From contig SUTB01000003.1 of the NCBI GenBank assembly GCA_015063125.1, forward strand, positions 104,494 to 168,493: 64,000 bases of DNA. Reading direction: 5' to 3'. Positions 1 through 8,824 of the stretch are shown here, in pieces; within the stretch, counting starts at the first letter, position 1; each line of letters starts with the position of its first letter. Below the pieces are notes generated by a model. That model did no database searches, was not told where the DNA came from, and saw only the letters and a list, made by a program, of their open reading frames with translations. This DNA is from Thermoplasmata archaeon (GTDB lineage Archaea; Thermoplasmatota; Thermoplasmata; Methanomassiliicoccales; Methanomethylophilaceae). Both the position numbers and the translations under genes were made by a program.

Positions 1-278
1 CCCATAATAAGGCTGAGTCCGTTGACGATCACGCCGATGTACCACATGATCTTCCATCCGTTCCACATACCACCGGCTATGACCAGATAGATGATTCCGA
101 TGAGAAGGAGGATTCCACCACCGAGGGCAGAGTATTCTGCTATTTCTGGTATGTGAGTTGAAATATCGATGATGTTCAAGACCATCGCTATTCCACCAGC
201 GAGGAAGAATAATCCTATCAAGAAGTTGAGAATAGCGACGATGCTGATTATAACAGGACGATTTTTGTCAGATGACAT
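1..278 (-). CDS. Small integral membrane protein (3' end beyond window)
   Basis: The frame opens with ATG at 278 and runs off the left edge after 92 codons, so the C-terminus is not seen. The visible protein is almost entirely hydrophobic: a short charged N-terminus (MSSDKNRP), one membrane segment at about residues 9-36, a polar stretch around 40-50, and two further segments near 52-70 and 75-92 separated by a Gly/Trp-rich turn. Nothing indicates an enzymatic function; it resembles generic small archaeal membrane proteins. The upstream sequence at 296-306 is TATA-like on the minus strand. I do not recognise a family. Confidence 0.6.
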   Translation of the reverse strand, partial: MSSDKNRPVIISIVAILNFLIGLFFLAGGIAMVLNIIDISTHIPEIAEYSALGGGILLLIGIIYLVIAGGMWNGWKIMWYIGVIVNGLSLIM

Positions 279-374
279 GATGATGTAACGGCAATCAATA
301 TTATATATGGATTTTTGGAAAAATAAGTTCAAAATGAACAATAACCAAAAAAATCAGGTATCCAGTTGAGTAAA

Positions 375-396
375 ATGAGTGGCCAGGGCGAGAGTC
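375..396 (-). repeat. Copy of the tRNA-Ala 3' end (att-like remnant)
   Basis: These 22 bases match 1568-1589, the 3' end of tRNA-Ala(GGC) plus five bases beyond it, at 20 of 22 positions and in the same orientation. No acceptor 5' half or anticodon arm is present, so this is not a tRNA gene. A duplicated tRNA 3' end downstream of the intact gene is the usual scar of integrase-mediated insertion, which would make 397-1567 the inserted DNA. No integrase is visible between the copies. Confidence 0.5.
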
Positions 397-803
397 ACAA
401 CCCCCCATCCAGTCATCTCACAACCACCCTTTATTGTCAGGAAATAAGTGAATTCGACCCCGGATACTGTCCGTTGTGAGTCATTTCGCGCTCTTTCATT
501 CTCTACTCTTCTTGTTGTAGATTTCAAAGCAGTCTAGTGCAAACTCTTTACGGTGCTCCGGCACCGGTCAAAATCTATCGACAAAGACAGAACAGAGGAA
601 TAAAAACGTCAGAAGAACAGAAACAGAATTTAGCAAACGCAGTTAAGAAACCCAATCAGACAGAGGGCAGCATACGGCAAGGATTCCATCGAACAGATGG
701 GATCATCGCAATCACCGGCATGAAGCATCAGTGGACATGCTCATTGTCCGCTCACAAAATACTATATCATCATTCCTTATCTCGGCAAGTACAGGGTACG
801 CAA

Positions 804-1357
804 ATGACATGGCTTATCGCGATAGATGAATCAGGGGACCTTGGATCCGATTCCAGATTCTTTTCTATGGCAGCCATTGTCACCAGGCGTGTCCGTTCTT
901 TGGTCCAGTCTTCAAGAAGATCCCGAATCATGATGATGAGTCCAAATTCCATAACTCGTCTGAATAGGAGATCGCAGGGATCCTATCTTCTCTGATCGCT
1001 ACGGATTCCCAGATAGTGTATATCACCGTGGATAAGCATGATTACACATCTCCCTTTTATGGGATGAAAGGTAACAAGCTATACGGCGCCGTACTCCGTG
1101 ATCTCCTAGATAGATCATTGGGATCGATCTCCGGTCACGATACCACCGTATTTGTCGATCGCAGCAGGTTCATCTCTTTGGAAGAGCTCCAATCCATGGC
1201 CAAGGAACTGTCTGTCCAGCACAGATGTGCTTTAAAGAAATGCGAGAAGCATACTTCGCATCAGAACAAATGCATCCAGGTGGCGGATTATGTGGTGGGT
1301 GCAATCAACAGACATTATGAGAACGATGACGAGAGGTTCGTATCATTATTGTCGTAG
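804..1357 (+). pseudogene. DUF3800-family protein, frameshifted and amber-interrupted
   Basis: Starting at ATG 804, the protein opens with the DUF3800 hallmark IDESGDLG, then loses frame near 899. The next frame (899-1357) continues the family sequence, including the C-terminal QVADYVVGAINR segment typical of DUF3800. This frame carries a TAG at 965-967 where a charged residue would be expected, and it ends in TAG at 1355-1357. One missing base near 898-901 would restore the frame. DUF3800 proteins have an RNase H-like fold and are common in mobile and defence regions; their biochemical role is poorly known. The gene sits in the putative inserted segment beside tRNA-Ala. It is the only gene in the window ending in TAG, which fits foreign origin. 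Probably dead; a sequencing error plus pyrrolysine decoding is the alternative. Confidence 0.65.
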
Positions 1358-1572
1358 AAGATATCCTTTGCCCATAAGAATTAAGGGCCGCACGAGGCGA
1401 CCGTCTTACGGGTCTTATCAGGATGATTATCTATAGTCCTGCCGCATATATAAGACATTTTGCAGCTGTCCTGGTTGGCTCTCGTATCGAAATTCATTAC
1501 TTTCCTGACAATTGTCCACGTGGCGGACAAGGTTTCTGTCCACTTTTGGACAATCTGGTTAGAGAAGATGAG

Positions 1573-1645
1573 TGGACAGGGCGAGATTCGAACTCGCGAC
1601 CTCTACAATGCCAATGTAACGATCTTCCAACTGATCTACCTGCCC
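1573..1645 (-). tRNA. tRNA-Ala(GGC)
   Basis: A 73-base cloverleaf with a seven-pair acceptor stem containing the G3:U70 wobble pair that defines alanine tRNA. The D arm is normal, the anticodon loop reads TTGGCAT (anticodon GGC), the T arm carries the standard TTCGAAT loop, and the discriminator is A. CCA is not encoded and there is no intron. The segment just downstream may have been an integration target (see 375-396). Confidence 0.95.
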
Positions 1646-1710
1646 AGTGGATAACCGCACATAGCCTTGCTGTTATTAAACCTTTGGATGAGCTGGAGAA
1701 CGGAAAAAGC

Positions 1711-3099
1711 TCAGTTCTGGTCGAACCTGTAAACCTCGCCCTCGATCCTGGTGGGGTACTTGTTGTTGACACAGGCCAGGCACAGGTCCTCTCCCTTGAA
1801 TCCGATGGCTTCGATGAGTCCCTCGAGGCTGATGTAACCGAGGCTGTCCGCTCCGATGATCTCGCGGATCTCTTCGATGGAGTGCTTGTTGGCGATGAAC
1901 TGGTCCCTTGTCTTCATGTCTACGCCGTAGAAGCAAGGTGCGATGACAGGGGGGCATCCGATGCGGACATGGACCTCCTTCGCTCCGGCGTCCTTGAGCA
2001 TGCCGATGAGGATCTTCAGGGTCGTTCCCCTGACGATGCTGTCGTCGATGATCAGGACCTTCTTACCGCTGACAGCGCTCCTGATGGGAATCATCTTCAT
2101 AGAGACCGCAGTCTCCCTGAGCTTCTGCTCGGGCAGGATGAATGTCCTTCCTGCTGCACGGTTCTTCATGAATCCTTCCTCGTACGGGATACCTGCCTCG
2201 ATCGCGTAACCGATGGCGTGCGCACGTCCCGAATCGGGTATGGGCATGACGAAATCGACATCTGCCGGGCACTCTCTGGCCAGGACCCTTCCGATCTCCC
2301 TGCGGACATCGTACACGGTCCTTCCGTCGATGACTGAATCTGGCCTAGCGAAGTAAACCCACTCGAACATGCAGTGGGCCTTCGGATGCTTCGGGTTCTC
2401 GGCGGGTGTGAACTTGTAGGAAGTGCTGGTGATCTCGCAGATCTCTCCGGGCTCCACGTCCCTTATGACCTCTCCCTTGAGGGCCTCGATCGCTGAGCTC
2501 TCAGACACTAGGATGTATCCGCCATTCAATTTTCCTAGGATCAAGGGCCTGAATCCGTACCTGTCCCTGAATCCGTAGGTCTTGCCGTTGATGGTGAATA
2601 CGACAGAATATGCTCCGTCGAGCTCGTCCATGATCTTGTGGACAGCATCGGTGGGGCTGTAGTCAACGAGATACTTTCCGAGGAGCCTGAGGATCAATTC
2701 GCTGTCGGACTGGGTAAAGAAGACCCAACCCTCCTTCATGTACTTCTCTTTCAGCTCGTTGTAGTTGGTGAGCTCGCCGTTGTGTGCGACTGCGATCTCA
2801 CCGAAATTAGTGGCGACGTTCAATGGCTGGGCGTTCTCGTAGCCGTTTGCGCCCAGGGTCGCGTACCTGACGTGACCGATTCCCGACTTACCGGGTAATT
2901 TAGAAAGGGAACCCGTCGGGATTGCGTCGTTGACCAATCCCTGACCTTTGATGGTGCGGATCGCCGCACCGTTGTAAACGGATATCCCTGCGCTTTCCTG
3001 TCCGCGGTGCTGTATAATCATCAGGGCCGTGTAGATATCAGAGGCTACGTCGTAATCGGCAGAAATCGCGACTACACCGCAACTGTGATTCACGGCCAT
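1711..3099 (-). CDS. purF: Amidophosphoribosyltransferase
   Basis: Catalyses the first committed step of purine synthesis, making phosphoribosylamine from PRPP and glutamine in the cytoplasm. The N-terminus is MAVNHSCGVV: removal of a short six-residue leader would expose Cys7 as the N-terminal nucleophile of the glutaminase domain (about residues 7-235). The phosphoribosyltransferase half contains the PRPP-binding loop VLIIDDSIVRGTT. Cysteines in HCMFEW, APCFYG and the CLAC pair near the C-terminus match the [4Fe-4S] ligands of the Bacillus-type enzyme, so this is the iron-sulfur form. At 462 aa the length is normal. It starts six bases after the eL37 gene ends, so the two are probably co-transcribed. 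purP at 25520 encodes a later step of the same pathway. Confidence 0.95.
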   Translation of the reverse strand: MAVNHSCGVVAISADYDVASDIYTALMIIQHRGQESAGISVYNGAAIRTIKGQGLVNDAIPTGSLSKLPGKSGIGHVRYATLGANGYENAQPLNVATNFGEIAVAHNGELTNYNELKEKYMKEGWVFFTQSDSELILRLLGKYLVDYSPTDAVHKIMDELDGAYSVVFTINGKTYGFRDRYGFRPLILGKLNGGYILVSESSAIEALKGEVIRDVEPGEICEITSTSYKFTPAENPKHPKAHCMFEWVYFARPDSVIDGRTVYDVRREIGRVLARECPADVDFVMPIPDSGRAHAIGYAIEAGIPYEEGFMKNRAAGRTFILPEQKLRETAVSMKMIPIRSAVSGKKVLIIDDSIVRGTTLKILIGMLKDAGAKEVHVRIGCPPVIAPCFYGVDMKTRDQFIANKHSIEEIREIIGADSLGYISLEGLIEAIGFKGEDLCLACVNNKYPTRIEGEVYRFDQN

Positions 3100-3105
3100 C
3101 TCGGA

Positions 3106-3279
3106 TCACTCACGGAGTTTTGCCCAAGCGTATGTTCTCATCTTTGCGGTCTTTCCGTATCCGCATGAAGCGCATACTCCCTTCCTGACGTGGTATGCGC
3201 GCTTTCCGCACCTGCGGCAGGGGATGTGCGTCTTGTACTTGTTGTGCCTTCCCTGTGCCGGTGTTCCTGCTCCTGACAT
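3106..3279 (-). CDS. rpl37e: Large ribosomal subunit protein eL37
   Basis: A 57-residue zinc-ribbon protein of the archaeal/eukaryotic large ribosomal subunit. It begins [10 protein letters not shown], carries two CxxC pairs (Cys21/24 and Cys36/39) as the zinc site, and is rich in Lys and Arg, matching eL37 in length and layout. The ATG at 3279 is preceded by an AAAGGAG ribosome-binding site. In many archaea eL37 is next to an LSm gene; here none is seen and purF follows directly. A TATA box lies about 90 bases upstream, giving a leader of roughly 60 bases. Confidence 0.95.
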   Translation of the reverse strand: MSGAGTPAQGRHNKYKTHIPCRRCGKRAYHVRKGVCASCGYGKTAKMRTYAWAKLRE

Positions 3280-3361
3280 TTTCGATCTCTCCTTTGATTG
3301 TGATTTGTCCCCGCGGACAACGCACCATCACGATATTCCTATCATGGGTGCTAACTTTGGA

Positions 3362-3375
3362 CACCTATATAGAAA
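3362..3375 (-). promoter_or_regulatory. TATA box of the eL37-purF operon
   Basis: Read on the minus strand this is TTTCTATATAGGTG, a good archaeal TATA element. Transcription would start near 3343, leaving a short leader that holds the AAAGGAG ribosome-binding site of eL37. Confidence 0.6.
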
Positions 3376-3468
3376 CTGTATTTTAAGGTATCCCCCTGAA
3401 GATGCCTCTTACAGGAGCCCTCTGGGGGCTGTATCCCCGGGGCATTGATAAATGTGCTGAACGCACCG

Positions 3469-4590
3469 TCAGAGGTCTATGTCCAACACGACGGCGACCT
3501 TGTAGTCGGGATATGCGGATTCGATATCCTTCAGGATGTCGCAGTAGACCGCCTCGCGGTCCTTCATGTCAAAGTCGATGATGACATCGAGATCCATCCT
3601 GCGGGCCTCGCGGTCCAGGAAGAATCCGTGGACCTGCAGCACACCCTCGTGGTTCATGACCCTATCCTTGACGTCGTTGCGGATGCGTGTGGATTCTTCG
3701 TCGGTGTCGATGGCGTAGATTCCTGTGGCGGTGAGGATTATGCCGAACTCCTGGTAGATGCGTGTCGCCAGGGAGCGCTCCAGCCTGTCGATCTCCTTGG
3801 CATCCATGTCCGATGGGACCTCCACATGGACCGATGCCAGAGTGGTGTTGGGACCATAGCTGTGGATGATCAGGTCGTACACTCCGGTGACCTTCTCCTC
3901 CTTCATGATGGAGTCTTTGATAGCATCCATCTCTTCCTTGTCGGTGCGCCTGCCGAGGATCTCGTCGACAGCCTCGCTGAACATCTCGATACTGGCCTTG
4001 ATGATGAACACGGAGATCAGCAGTCCGACGTAGGCCTCCAGGCTGATTCCCCAAACGACGAAAATAATGGCGGACAGGAGAACGGATGCAGACAGCACAG
4101 CATCGAACAGCGCATCCTTTCCGGATGCCACCAGCGAACCCGAGTTGACCTTCTCCCCGACGCCCTTCACATACCTTCCGAGGAAGATCTTCACCAGGAC
4201 AGCAGAGGCGATCACTATGAGGGAAACCGTTGAATAATCCGGGACCTCTGGATCGATGATCTTGCCGACAGATTCCGTCAATGCTGTGATTCCTGCATAG
4301 AGGACGATGGCCGCGATGATCATCGTGGTCAGGTATTCGATCCTTCCGTATCCGAGAGGATGCTTCTTGTCCGGCTTCTTGCCGGCGAGCTTAGTGCCTA
4401 TGATGGTGACGACGGAGGACAGCGCATCGCTCAGGTTGTTGACCGCATCCAGGGTGACAGCGATCGAGTTGCTAAGGATTCCCACTATGGCCTTGAACGT
4501 GGCCAGAAGAACGTTCACGACGATGCCGATTATGCTCGTGCGGACTATCTTGGAGTTCCTATCCTGCTGCTGACTGCCTATGTCGTCCAT
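3469..4590 (-). CDS. Cation diffusion facilitator family transporter
   Basis: A membrane exporter for divalent metals such as Zn, Fe, Mn or Co, working as a cation/proton antiporter. The first ~220 residues hold six predicted membrane segments. The CDF signature appears in the second segment (SIAVTLDAVNNLSDALSS), with the paired aspartates of the metal site. The second half is the soluble cytoplasmic dimerisation domain. At about 373 aa it is slightly longer than the classic 300-residue family members, with an extended C-terminal domain. It stands alone, ending about 100 bases after the eL37 promoter region and starting 32 bases beyond the end of the YkgJ-like gene. The metal cannot be assigned from sequence. 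Confidence 0.9.
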   Translation of the reverse strand: MDDIGSQQQDRNSKIVRTSIIGIVVNVLLATFKAIVGILSNSIAVTLDAVNNLSDALSSVVTIIGTKLAGKKPDKKHPLGYGRIEYLTTMIIAAIVLYAGITALTESVGKIIDPEVPDYSTVSLIVIASAVLVKIFLGRYVKGVGEKVNSGSLVASGKDALFDAVLSASVLLSAIIFVVWGISLEAYVGLLISVFIIKASIEMFSEAVDEILGRRTDKEEMDAIKDSIMKEEKVTGVYDLIIHSYGPNTTLASVHVEVPSDMDAKEIDRLERSLATRIYQEFGIILTATGIYAIDTDEESTRIRNDVKDRVMNHEGVLQVHGFFLDREARRMDLDVIIDFDMKDREAVYCDILKDIESAYPDYKVAVVLDIDL

Positions 4591-4622
4591 GTGTGGATGT
4601 TAAACCTACCCCGTATAAAAGA

Positions 4623-5738
4623 TTAGACGAAAGCGCCTATCGCAGGTGCATCCAGACGGTCCATGTCGTAGAAGATTATGGCTTCCCTCACGCCCTCAGC
4701 TCCCACTCCGGTTCCCATGAAGTGGTCCAGCATGGACATCCTCCAGAGAAGGTCCATGACGGTCACGGCCATGCTGCCGAAGTACGCGTTGGTCATGTCG
4801 TCCTCATAGCCGTTCTGGTCCATCATCGAGAACACGCTGCCGAGGAAGCTGTCCCTCTGATTGAGGGTGTTGACGTAGTCCGTCAGCACCTTCACTCCCT
4901 CGGAGTCGGGCACCTTCAGCTTGATGTCGGTGGCGTCGGCGAACGCCTTGTGGATGAGATTGCCGTCGTCATCCATCACCATCCACTCTATCCTGCCGTT
5001 CTGGGCCATGAACATGTTCCAATTCCAATCCTTGTCGCAGTAGACCGGGACGCTCAGGGGATCGTTCGATGACATCGAGTCCATGGCGAGATCCCTGCCC
5101 GCCTCCTCCAGCGACTCCATGTCCAACTGCGTCTCCGGACGGGTGCCCGCCAATGCCATTATCGGCTCTATCTGGGACATGTCCATTATACGGCTGAGGT
5201 AAGCGAGATCCGTGAACATCGAGACATTCTCGGAAACGGTCATGCGGAGCATGGACGGGTCCTGATAGACGCCGGCCTCCTTGCAGTTAGCATAGAACTC
5301 GCGGTAGACCTCCTTGGCCTCCGCGATGGCCTCGGTTATCCTAGAATCCGCGGCCTTGATGAGTTCCTTGGCCTCGGTCAGAGCATCGTTGCCCTTGCCT
5401 TCCCAAGCGCCCCTGCAGGAGAGGTCCAATTCGACCTTCACCCTGTCGCTGGCGTAGATATGGTAGGGGAACTGTCTGCAATATGCGGTCCTGTGGTCGT
5501 AGACCTTGCATCTCCTGTTCTCCAGGAAGACGCATGATCCGCATCCCTTCTTCAGCGCCAGAGCGCTGTAGGGCTGGGGCCCCTTCGTCCTCACAAGGAA
5601 CTGGGGGTAGTTCTTCTTGAAGAAAGGTCTCTCTTCGGGCAGGACCTCTGGCTGGCAGAGGCAGCACATCCCGCACTGCTCAGGACACGAGACCAGTCTG
5701 CCCGTGACCTCCGAATAGTCCACTTCGTAATCAGCCAT
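4623..5738 (-). CDS. YkgJ-family cysteine-cluster protein
   Basis: The N-terminal ~130 residues carry the YkgJ/UPF0153 cysteine cluster: CPEQCGMCCLCQPE, CGSC, and CKVYDHRTAYCRQFP. These are thought to bind zinc or an iron-sulfur cluster. The remaining ~240 residues are helical with no motif I recognise. This makes the protein (371 aa) much longer than minimal YkgJ proteins. Its start overlaps the end of the dihydroorotase gene by 8 bases, so the two are translated from one message. Function is unknown; an oxidoreductase accessory or metal-handling role is possible. It ends in TAA, one of only three TAA stops in the window. Confidence 0.8.
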   Translation of the reverse strand: MADYEVDYSEVTGRLVSCPEQCGMCCLCQPEVLPEERPFFKKNYPQFLVRTKGPQPYSALALKKGCGSCVFLENRRCKVYDHRTAYCRQFPYHIYASDRVKVELDLSCRGAWEGKGNDALTEAKELIKAADSRITEAIAEAKEVYREFYANCKEAGVYQDPSMLRMTVSENVSMFTDLAYLSRIMDMSQIEPIMALAGTRPETQLDMESLEEAGRDLAMDSMSSNDPLSVPVYCDKDWNWNMFMAQNGRIEWMVMDDDGNLIHKAFADATDIKLKVPDSEGVKVLTDYVNTLNQRDSFLGSVFSMMDQNGYEDDMTNAYFGSMAVTVMDLLWRMSMLDHFMGTGVGAEGVREAIIFYDMDRLDAPAIGAFV

Positions 5739-6996
5739 AGATATCGACCCCTCTGCTCTCTCCGCAGAACTCTGCTCCTTCGACCTGTACCTCTCCCCTG
5801 ATTATTACTGTATCGGGGAAGATGGCCTCCATGCCTCCGTACTGGCTGTGGCCGCACTTGCTGTGGAGCATCTTTGGATCTATCCTGGTGACCTTCCTCA
5901 TATCGAAGATGCTGAAATCGGCATCCATGCCGACTGCGATGTCGCCTTTAGGAAGTGAGAAGGCCTGTCCGGGTGCGTTGGCGCCCATCCTGACGGCTTG
6001 CGATAATGGGATGATGTCCTTGCGGACCATGTTCATGATGATCGGCATGGTGGTCTCCACACCGGGCATGCCTCCTGGAGCTGAGTCGAAATCCCTGCTC
6101 TTCTCCGTGACCGTATGGGGGGCATGGTCGGTGCCGATCATGGTTATGTCGCCTGCCAGGAACCTCTTGTAGAGCTCGTCGCGATTGTTGATGTCCCTGA
6201 TGGGCGGATTGACCTTGTAGAATGCGTCCTTGTTGCGGTCCACCTCGAACATCATGTGATGCATGGTGACCTCTGTGGTGAACCCTGCCTTCCTGGCCTG
6301 ATCCAATCCCTCGGGCGTCGTGATATGGCAGATGTTGATCTTCTTTCCAGAGAAATGGCTAGCCAGCCTCCTGATGGCGTTGTGCTCGGCCTCGGCCGGG
6401 CGGTTCCTCAGGTGGTCCCTGGTGCAGCTCTCGGGCTCCTTGAGTATCATGGAGTCGTCCTCTGCATGGACGCTCACGCGCTTGCCGGTGGCAAGAGCAT
6501 CGGATACGGCGGGGATCAGCTCCTCGTCGTCATTGAGCAGGATGTTGCCTGTGGTGGAACCCATGAAAAGCTTGAATCCGGGGACCATCTTGGCCAGCAT
6601 CCCCGCGTTGATGTTGGGTGTGATCGCTGCGAACAATCCGAAGTCGGTGTATGCCCTTCCTTTGAGGTGGGATTTCTTCGACATCAGGGTATCGACATCG
6701 AATACTGCGGGCTTGGTGTTGGGCATGTCCAGCACCGTCGTCACACCTGCATGGACGGCGGCCAGCGTACCTGTGGAGAAGTCCTCCTTCTCGGTCATGC
6801 CGGGGTCTCTGAGATGGACATGCGGATCGACGAATCCGGGGAGCACGGTCATGCTCGTCCCGAGCTCGATCCTCTTCTCCCCTCCGTTGACATAGCTGCC
6901 TACGGCTACTATCTTCCCATCGTTGATTCCTATCTCGGTATACTTGAGTTCGCCGTTGACGAACGCTCTTCCCATCAGGACGGTCTCGATATCCAT
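5731..6996 (-). CDS. pyrC: Dihydroorotase
   Basis: Converts carbamoyl-aspartate to dihydroorotate in pyrimidine synthesis. The amidohydrolase metal motif DPHVHLRDPG is near residue 60, the probable carboxylated lysine is in FKLFMG, later metal histidines lie in VHAED and NICHI, and the catalytic aspartate is in GTDHAPHT. At 421 aa it is a class I enzyme. The gene is the second of a tight four-gene series with a 1-base gap upstream and an 8-base overlap downstream. Dihydropyrimidinase or allantoinase are the usual mis-assignments, but the motif set and length fit dihydroorotase. Confidence 0.92.
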   Translation of the reverse strand: MDIETVLMGRAFVNGELKYTEIGINDGKIVAVGSYVNGGEKRIELGTSMTVLPGFVDPHVHLRDPGMTEKEDFSTGTLAAVHAGVTTVLDMPNTKPAVFDVDTLMSKKSHLKGRAYTDFGLFAAITPNINAGMLAKMVPGFKLFMGSTTGNILLNDDEELIPAVSDALATGKRVSVHAEDDSMILKEPESCTRDHLRNRPAEAEHNAIRRLASHFSGKKINICHITTPEGLDQARKAGFTTEVTMHHMMFEVDRNKDAFYKVNPPIRDINNRDELYKRFLAGDITMIGTDHAPHTVTEKSRDFDSAPGGMPGVETTMPIIMNMVRKDIIPLSQAVRMGANAPGQAFSLPKGDIAVGMDADFSIFDMRKVTRIDPKMLHSKCGHSQYGGMEAIFPDTVIIRGEVQVEGAEFCGESRGVDIYG

Positions 6997-6997
6997 G

Positions 6998-7384
6998 TCA
7001 CTCAGCTTTCTTCTTTGAGGTCTTCTTCATCGGACAGTTGGAGTTGCATGCGCAGATGATCTGCCTGGTGTTCTTCTCCAGGTCCTCTGCCGCGTCCTTG
7101 GCGAATCCCGGCACCGGGGCCGATTGAAGAAGTGCCTTCATGCCCTCCATGAACTCCAGTCCCGCTGCGATGAAATGCTTCTGGATGTCGGGAGACAACA
7201 ACATGGAATGGATGGCATCGAAAGCTTCCTCGCCCTTCGCCTTGGCGAACTTATTGGTCATGCGGGCCCCCTCGTACGTCGCCATGGCCGCTGCCCTGAT
7301 GGTATCCTTCGGGACCTTCATCATGCAGTCGACCAATTCCCTGTTCTGGGCCACGAACCTCTCCAGATCGTCGTTGGTAGTCAT
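6998..7384 (-). CDS. Uncharacterised 128-aa helical protein
   Basis: A short, mostly helical soluble protein with a Cys-containing C-terminus (ICACNSNCPMKK) followed by a basic tail. I do not recognise the family. Its ATG overlaps the stop of the upstream ArsA-type ATPase gene by four bases (ATGA), and its stop lies one base from the pyrC start. It is therefore translated in step with both. The C-x-C-x3-C arrangement could bind a metal or cluster. A helper of the ArsA-type ATPase or of the Cys-cluster protein two genes on is possible from position alone. Confidence 0.6.
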   Translation of the reverse strand: MTTNDDLERFVAQNRELVDCMMKVPKDTIRAAAMATYEGARMTNKFAKAKGEEAFDAIHSMLLSPDIQKHFIAAGLEFMEGMKALLQSAPVPGFAKDAAEDLEKNTRQIICACNSNCPMKKTSKKKAE

Positions 7385-8559
7385 GGTCGTTTCCTCCTGA
7401 ATTTTATAATGAGTTCATTCTCTATGAAATCTGCGCCCATTACCTCGGCGGACACTAGCGAGTCCGGAAGATGGATGTTGCGCTTATGGCTTCCCACATG
7501 GACCATCAGAGATGTGGCGCTGACGCGGAACAGCTCCACATCGGCAGCCTCAACGAAAGGCATCTTCATCACCAGCATGTCGATGCCGTCCTCTCTGCGG
7601 AAACTCATCGGACTCTCCGAGGAATACACCTTGATCGGATCCTCCTTGCCGTAGATCTCGTCGGCCATCGCCTCCAGCATGTCCAATCCTCTCAGCTCGG
7701 TGTTCCTCATGCGGCAAATCTTGATCTCCATGGGGTCGAACGCGTTGTGGATCTCGCCCATGTGGAACTCCTGCTCCTTGGCCTTCTCGTCGAAAATGCC
7801 GGAATTCAGGAACTCGTCAGGGATGACCTTGTTGACGACCAGCATCTCCACGTTCCTGTTGTACAGGCTGAGATAGGTGTAGGCGCGCATGGTCTCCTTG
7901 ATGACCATCTGCTCGGGGTTGAGGACGAGCCTGACGGTGGTTAGCTTTGGATTGTCCAGGATCTCGCTGACTTTCTGGAAGGTGTTCTTCAGGACATCCA
8001 CCGTGTCCATTACCTCGGATGACGGTAGGGGTACGTTGGAGACCCTGCCGACGGTGACACGGGCCAGGGCCATCAGCTTCTTGAAGGTGCTGTAGAACCT
8101 CATCACATACCAGTTCGCCGCTTCGGGCAGGCTCAGCAACCTGAGCGTCTCACCGGTGGGTGCGGTATCCATCACGATGACGTCGTACTCCCCGCTCTCG
8201 TTGAACTGGTTGACGTAGAAGAGAGCGGAGATCATCTCCATGCCGGGGAATATCGCCATCTCTTCAGCGGTGATGCTCCCCATCCCCTGGGATTCCATGA
8301 ACTCGACCACGTAGGACTGTATGTCAGACCACTTGGTCTTCATCTCGTGGATGATGTCTATCTCGAATGCGTCGAAGTTCTTCGAGATATGCTTGATCTC
8401 AGTACCTAAATCGATCCCCAGGGAATCGCCCAGAGAATGCGCTGAATCGGTGCTCATCAGGAGGGTGCGATGACCCTTCTTGGCCAGCCTGTATGCGGTG
8501 GCCGCAGATGTCGATGTCTTTCCTACTCCGCCCTTCCCGGTGTAGATGATGAGCCTCAT
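7381..8559 (-). CDS. ArsA/Get3-family ATPase
   Basis: A soluble SIMIBI-class ATPase. The deviant P-loop GKGGVGKTS is at residues 8-16, the switch region reads STDSAHSLGDSLG, and the signature DTAPTGETLRLLSLPE follows near residue 130. Archaeal members are related both to arsenite-pump ATPases and to the tail-anchored-protein targeting factor Get3. The last ~90 residues form a beta-rich tail like the HSP20-type domain fused to some ArsA proteins. No ArsB or ArsR is nearby, so arsenic resistance is not supported by context. It heads a four-gene operon (ArsA-type, unknown, pyrC, Cys-cluster) and appears leaderless. Confidence 0.85.
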   Translation of the reverse strand: MRLIIYTGKGGVGKTSTSAATAYRLAKKGHRTLLMSTDSAHSLGDSLGIDLGTEIKHISKNFDAFEIDIIHEMKTKWSDIQSYVVEFMESQGMGSITAEEMAIFPGMEMISALFYVNQFNESGEYDVIVMDTAPTGETLRLLSLPEAANWYVMRFYSTFKKLMALARVTVGRVSNVPLPSSEVMDTVDVLKNTFQKVSEILDNPKLTTVRLVLNPEQMVIKETMRAYTYLSLYNRNVEMLVVNKVIPDEFLNSGIFDEKAKEQEFHMGEIHNAFDPMEIKICRMRNTELRGLDMLEAMADEIYGKEDPIKVYSSESPMSFRREDGIDMLVMKMPFVEAADVELFRVSATSLMVHVGSHKRNIHLPDSLVSAEVMGADFIENELIIKFRRKRP

Positions 8560-8578
8560 GCCATCCTACTGGACATCG

Positions 8579-8591
8579 TAATATATAAAAT
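8579..8591 (-). promoter_or_regulatory. TATA box of the ArsA-type operon (leaderless start)
   Basis: On the minus strand the bases read ATTTTATATATTA. The centre is about 26 bases before the ATG at 8559, so transcription should begin at or next to the start codon. Confidence 0.6.
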
Positions 8592-8649
8592 TCAACGACC
8601 GAACAACACAACGAGCGTTGGATCACAGTATCATGAGAAGAAGAGATGG

Positions 8650-8755
8650 TGCCGGGAATGGGGTTCGAACCCATGACCTTCGGATTTCCCTGGAAGAGGT
8701 CTAATTGACCAGAACCCTATGAGTCCGACGCTCCACCAGGCTGAGCCACCCCGGC
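8650..8755 (-). tRNA. tRNA-Met(CAT), elongator, with 32-base intron
   Basis: A 106-base gene. The acceptor stem GCCGGGG pairs with the 3' TCCCGGC, and the D and T arms are regular. The anticodon stem TCGGA/TCCGA encloses CTCATA and an insertion after position 37, the canonical archaeal intron site. The intron is roughly 8686-8717. The G1-C72 pair separates it from the initiator tRNA, which in archaea starts with A1-U72. A tRNA-Ile carrying a modified CAT is the other formal possibility, but the acceptor sequence fits elongator Met. Confidence 0.88.
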
Positions 8756-8824
8756 CTTGTGCAGGAGATTGGCTTGTTCGTTATAAGGGTTTCTATCGGG
8801 GTAAGATGGAAGCCAGAATCAGAA

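Noticed and set aside
537..803. Upstream extension of the DUF3800 frame to ATG 537
   Set aside because: The 89 extra residues are Lys/Gln-rich and unlike the family, which starts at the IDESGDLG strand; ATG 804 gives the normal N-terminus.
1423..2337. 304-codon plus-strand frame
   Set aside because: It runs antisense through purF and the tRNA-Ala gene; codon structure belongs to the opposite strand.
3110..3364. 84-codon frame over eL37
   Set aside because: Out-of-frame shadow; the eL37 frame (57 aa with two CxxC pairs) explains the DNA.
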